A stretch of 15,036 nt of DNA, taken from the NCBI GenBank assembly GCA_013696905.1, contig JACCXP010000055.1:1-15036 (forward strand). The letters are read 5' to 3'. Positions 13,036-15,036 of this stretch are shown here, in pieces; the first letter of the stretch is position 1, and the number at the start of each line of letters is the position of its first letter. The notes beneath the pieces are model-generated. The model had not been told where the DNA came from. It did not search any database and saw only the letters and a list, made by a program, of their open reading frames with translations. The DNA is from Thermoleophilaceae bacterium. GTDB lineage: Bacteria > Actinomycetota > Thermoleophilia > Solirubrobacterales > Thermoleophilaceae. Position numbers and translations under genes: made by a program.

Positions 13036-14762
13036 CCATCAAGACCCCTGTACTGGAAGAAGAGGCACCGCCCGCACCCGACACGTCTGAGCGCACGACG
13101 ATCTCGGGCGGCCACCTGGTCGCGAAGGCCCTCAAGGCCGAGGGGATCGACGCGATCTTCACGCTCTGCGGCGGCCACATCATCGACATCTACGACGGCT
13201 GCATCGACGAGGGCATCAAGATCATCGACGTCCGTCACGAGCAGGTCGCGGCGCACGCCGCCGACGGATACGCGCGCGTGACCGGTCGGCCCGGCTGCGC
13301 AGTCGTGACCGCCGGCCCCGGCACGACCGACGCCGTCACGGGCGTCGCGAACGCCCTGCGCGCGGAGAGCCCGATGCTGCTGATCGGCGGGCAGGGCGCG
13401 CTCAACCAGCATCGGATGGGATCGCTTCAGGACCTGCCGCACGTGAGCATCATGGAGCCGATCACGAAGTTCTCCTCGAGCGTGGTCACCACCGAGCGCG
13501 TGGCCGACATGGTCGCGATGGCCTTCCGCGAGGCGATGGGCGGCGCCCCCGGCCCGGCTTATCTCGAGATCGGGCGCGACATCCTCGACGCCGAGGTCGA
13601 CATCTCCGACGCGGTCGTGCCCGAGCCCGGCCACTATCGTGCCTCGACCAAGAGCACCGGCGACCCGGCCGACATCGATCGCCTGGCCGACATCCTCGTC
13701 AACGCCGAGACGCCCTGCGTGCTGCTCGGCAACCAGGTCTGGACCTCGCGCGGATCGGAAGCGGCGATCGAGTTCGTCCGGACGCTGAACATCCCCGCGT
13801 TCATGAACGGCGCCGGCCGCGGCACGCTCGCGCCAGGCGATCCGCACCACTTTCAGCTCTCGCGGCGCTGGGCGTTCAACAACGCCGACGTGATCGTGAT
13901 CGTCGGCACGGCGATGGACTTCCGCCTCGGCTACGGCAAGCGCCTGCGCAAGGAGGCGACGGTCGTCCAGATCGACATGGACTACAAGACGGTCGGCAAG
14001 AACCGCGACATCGACCTCGGGCTCGTCGGCGACGTCGGCGCGATCCTCGCCGCCGTCACCGAGGCCGCCTCTGGGCGGCACTCGGACGAGAGCGCGCGCA
14101 ACCGCGAGCCCTGGCTCAAGGCGCTGCGTGAGGAGGAGCAGAAGAAGACCGAGGAGCGCCTGCCGAAGCTCCAGCAGGACACGGCGCCGATCCACCCCCT
14201 GCGCCTGTGCCACGAGATCAACGAGTTCCTGACCGACAACACCCTCTACATCGGCGACGGCGGCGACATCGTCACGTTCTCTGGTGGCGTCGTGCAGCCG
14301 AAGGGCCCCGGCCTCTGGATGGACCCGGGCCCGCTCGGGACGCTCGGGGTCGGTGTGCCGTTCGCGATGGCCTCCAAGGTCGCGCGTCCGGACCGCGAGG
14401 TCGTTTGCCTGTTCGGTGACGGGGCCTTCAGCCTCACCGGCTGGGACTTCGAGACGATGGTCCGCTTCGACCTGCCGTTCATCGGCGTCGTCGGCAACAA
14501 CTCGTACATGAACCAGATCCGCTACGGGCAGATCCAGCGCTTCGGCGAGGCTCGCGGCGACGTCGGCAACAAGCTCGGCGACGTCAAGTACGACGAGTTC
14601 GCCAAGATGCTCGGCGGCTACGGCGAGGAGGTACGCGAGCCGAGCCAGATCGCGCCCGCCCTCCAGCGAGCGCGCGAGTCGGGCAAGCCCTCGTTGATCA
14701 ACGTGTGGGTCGACCCGAACGCCTTCGCGCCCGGGACGATGAACCAGACGATGTACAAGTAA
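13032..14762 (+). CDS. Thiamine-diphosphate-dependent enzyme of the 2-hydroxyacyl-CoA lyase/oxalyl-CoA decarboxylase superfamily
   Basis: The protein has 576 residues and the three-domain plan of acetolactate synthase-like enzymes. The N-terminal PYR domain has the catalytic Glu70 in DVRHEQVAAHAADGYAR. The C-terminal PP domain has the TPP/Mg motif GDGAFSLTGWDFE (from 462) ending in VVGNNS (489-490). Characterised oxalyl-CoA decarboxylases have a GDYEE block with essential Tyr and Glu; here it is GSLQDLPH (130-137), closer to the GAFQE.PQ of 2-hydroxyacyl-CoA lyases, but also to acetolactate synthases. The neighbouring Frc-like gene favours a formyl-CoA-releasing reaction. The TTG start is supported by AGGAAGGAG about 8 bases upstream and by family alignment. 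It depends on TPP, whose precursor importer is encoded at 1169-3713. Substrate not proven. Confidence 0.85.
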   Translation: MTIKTPVLEEEAPPAPDTSERTTISGGHLVAKALKAEGIDAIFTLCGGHIIDIYDGCIDEGIKIIDVRHEQVAAHAADGYARVTGRPGCAVVTAGPGTTDAVTGVANALRAESPMLLIGGQGALNQHRMGSLQDLPHVSIMEPITKFSSSVVTTERVADMVAMAFREAMGGAPGPAYLEIGRDILDAEVDISDAVVPEPGHYRASTKSTGDPADIDRLADILVNAETPCVLLGNQVWTSRGSEAAIEFVRTLNIPAFMNGAGRGTLAPGDPHHFQLSRRWAFNNADVIVIVGTAMDFRLGYGKRLRKEATVVQIDMDYKTVGKNRDIDLGLVGDVGAILAAVTEAASGRHSDESARNREPWLKALREEEQKKTEERLPKLQQDTAPIHPLRLCHEINEFLTDNTLYIGDGGDIVTFSGGVVQPKGPGLWMDPGPLGTLGVGVPFAMASKVARPDREVVCLFGDGAFSLTGWDFETMVRFDLPFIGVVGNNSYMNQIRYGQIQRFGEARGDVGNKLGDVKYDEFAKMLGGYGEEVREPSQIAPALQRARESGKPSLINVWVDPNAFAPGTMNQTMYK

Positions 14763-14774
14763 GGAGACTGGCCG

Positions 14775-15036
14775 ATGACCGAAAAGGCGCTCGAGGGCGT
14801 TCGCGTAGTCGACATGACCCACGTCCAGGCCGGGCCGGTATGCACTCAGCTGCTGGCCTGGATGGGCGCGGACGTGATCAAGATCGAGCCGCCGGGGCGC
14901 GGTGACGTAACGCGCTCGCAGCTGCGCGACATCCCGGATGTCGACAGCCTGTACTTCACGATGCTGAACTGCAACAAGCGCAGTCTCACGCTCAACATGA
15001 AGTCGGACGACGGCAAGGAGGTCTTCACCGAGCTGC
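14775..15036 (+). CDS. frc: Formyl-CoA:oxalate CoA-transferase-like, class III (CaiB/BaiF), N-terminal part
   Basis: Only the first 87 codons are in the window. They read [20 protein letters not shown], then [41 protein letters not shown] and [11 protein letters not shown], which matches E. coli YfdW and Oxalobacter Frc nearly block for block, including the VQ.GP segment with the active-site Gln and the GDVTR..LRDIPD stretch typical of formyl-CoA transferases rather than class III enzymes in general. The catalytic Asp (about 169 in YfdW) lies beyond the edge. Frc moves CoA from formyl-CoA to oxalate. AGGAG overlaps the end of the upstream stop (14762-14766), eight bases before the ATG, so it is in the lyase operon. 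The acceptor acid may differ from oxalate if the lyase is not an oxalyl-CoA decarboxylase. Confidence 0.9.
   Translation, partial: MTEKALEGVRVVDMTHVQAGPVCTQLLAWMGADVIKIEPPGRGDVTRSQLRDIPDVDSLYFTMLNCNKRSLTLNMKSDDGKEVFTEL

Noticed and set aside
12948..14822. 624-codon open frame on the minus strand opposite the TPP enzyme
   Set aside because: Low-complexity, Val/Arg/Asp/Ala-rich translation with no family motifs; it is the antisense shadow of a clear TPP enzyme in GC-rich DNA.
1..15036. tRNA or rRNA genes, CRISPR arrays, insertion sequences, integrases or phage genes
   Set aside because: No cloverleaf, regularly spaced repeats, transposase motifs or terminal inverted repeats were recognised.

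Overview
The window is very GC-rich, dense bacterial DNA with GTG and TTG starts as well as ATG, ATGA/GTGA stop-start overlaps and almost no intergenic space. Gene content (CGNR zinc-finger protein, CHAD protein, CoxE-like VWA and MoxR proteins, actinobacterial-looking small hypotheticals) suggests a high-GC actinobacterium, perhaps of the Thermoleophilia/Solirubrobacterales type. That lineage is an inference; there is no rRNA or marker gene here to prove it. No stretch longer than about 150 bases lacks a gene.

Layout. (1) 1-1172, plus strand: the tail of an MhqO-like ring-cleaving dioxygenase, coupled by ATGA to a glutathionyl-hydroquinone reductase-like enzyme; together they look like a quinone/hydroquinone detoxification pair. 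(2) 1169-3828, minus strand: a well-conserved TPP riboswitch followed by thiZ-thiX-thiY, an ABC importer for a thiamine pyrimidine precursor. (3) 3839-5816, minus strand: a CGNR zinc-finger protein and a CoxE-like VWA protein, directly upstream of the riboswitch. (4) 5801-6771, plus strand: a strong sigma-70-like promoter with a perfect 14-bp palindrome in its spacer, driving a small GNAT-remnant-like protein and a cupin. (5) 6800-10006, minus strand: MoxR/CoxD-like AAA ATPase, a DUF3616-like protein and a CHAD protein, probably one operon. (6) 10083-11309, plus strand: an MFS exporter. (7) 11316-12116, minus strand: a DeoC/FbaB/LsrF-fold aldolase homologue that seems to lack the Schiff-base lysine, divergent from (8) 12212-15036, plus strand: a GntR/FCD regulator, a TPP-dependent lyase of the 2-hydroxyacyl-CoA lyase/oxalyl-CoA decarboxylase superfamily, and the start of a formyl-CoA:oxalate CoA-transferase (Frc)-like gene that runs off the window.

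The most interesting parts are region 8 and the two regulatory sites. The lyase lies beside an Frc-type CoA-transferase, as in oxalate catabolism, but does not carry the Tyr-Glu pair of characterised oxalyl-CoA decarboxylases; at that point it resembles 2-hydroxyacyl-CoA lyases. This suggests a formyl-CoA-recycling route for a 2-hydroxy acid, although a divergent oxalate pathway remains possible. The TPP riboswitch appears to contain the thiZ Shine-Dalgarno sequence within its own conserved 3' end, and the palindrome inside the 5801-5829 promoter overlaps the 5' end of the CGNR gene.
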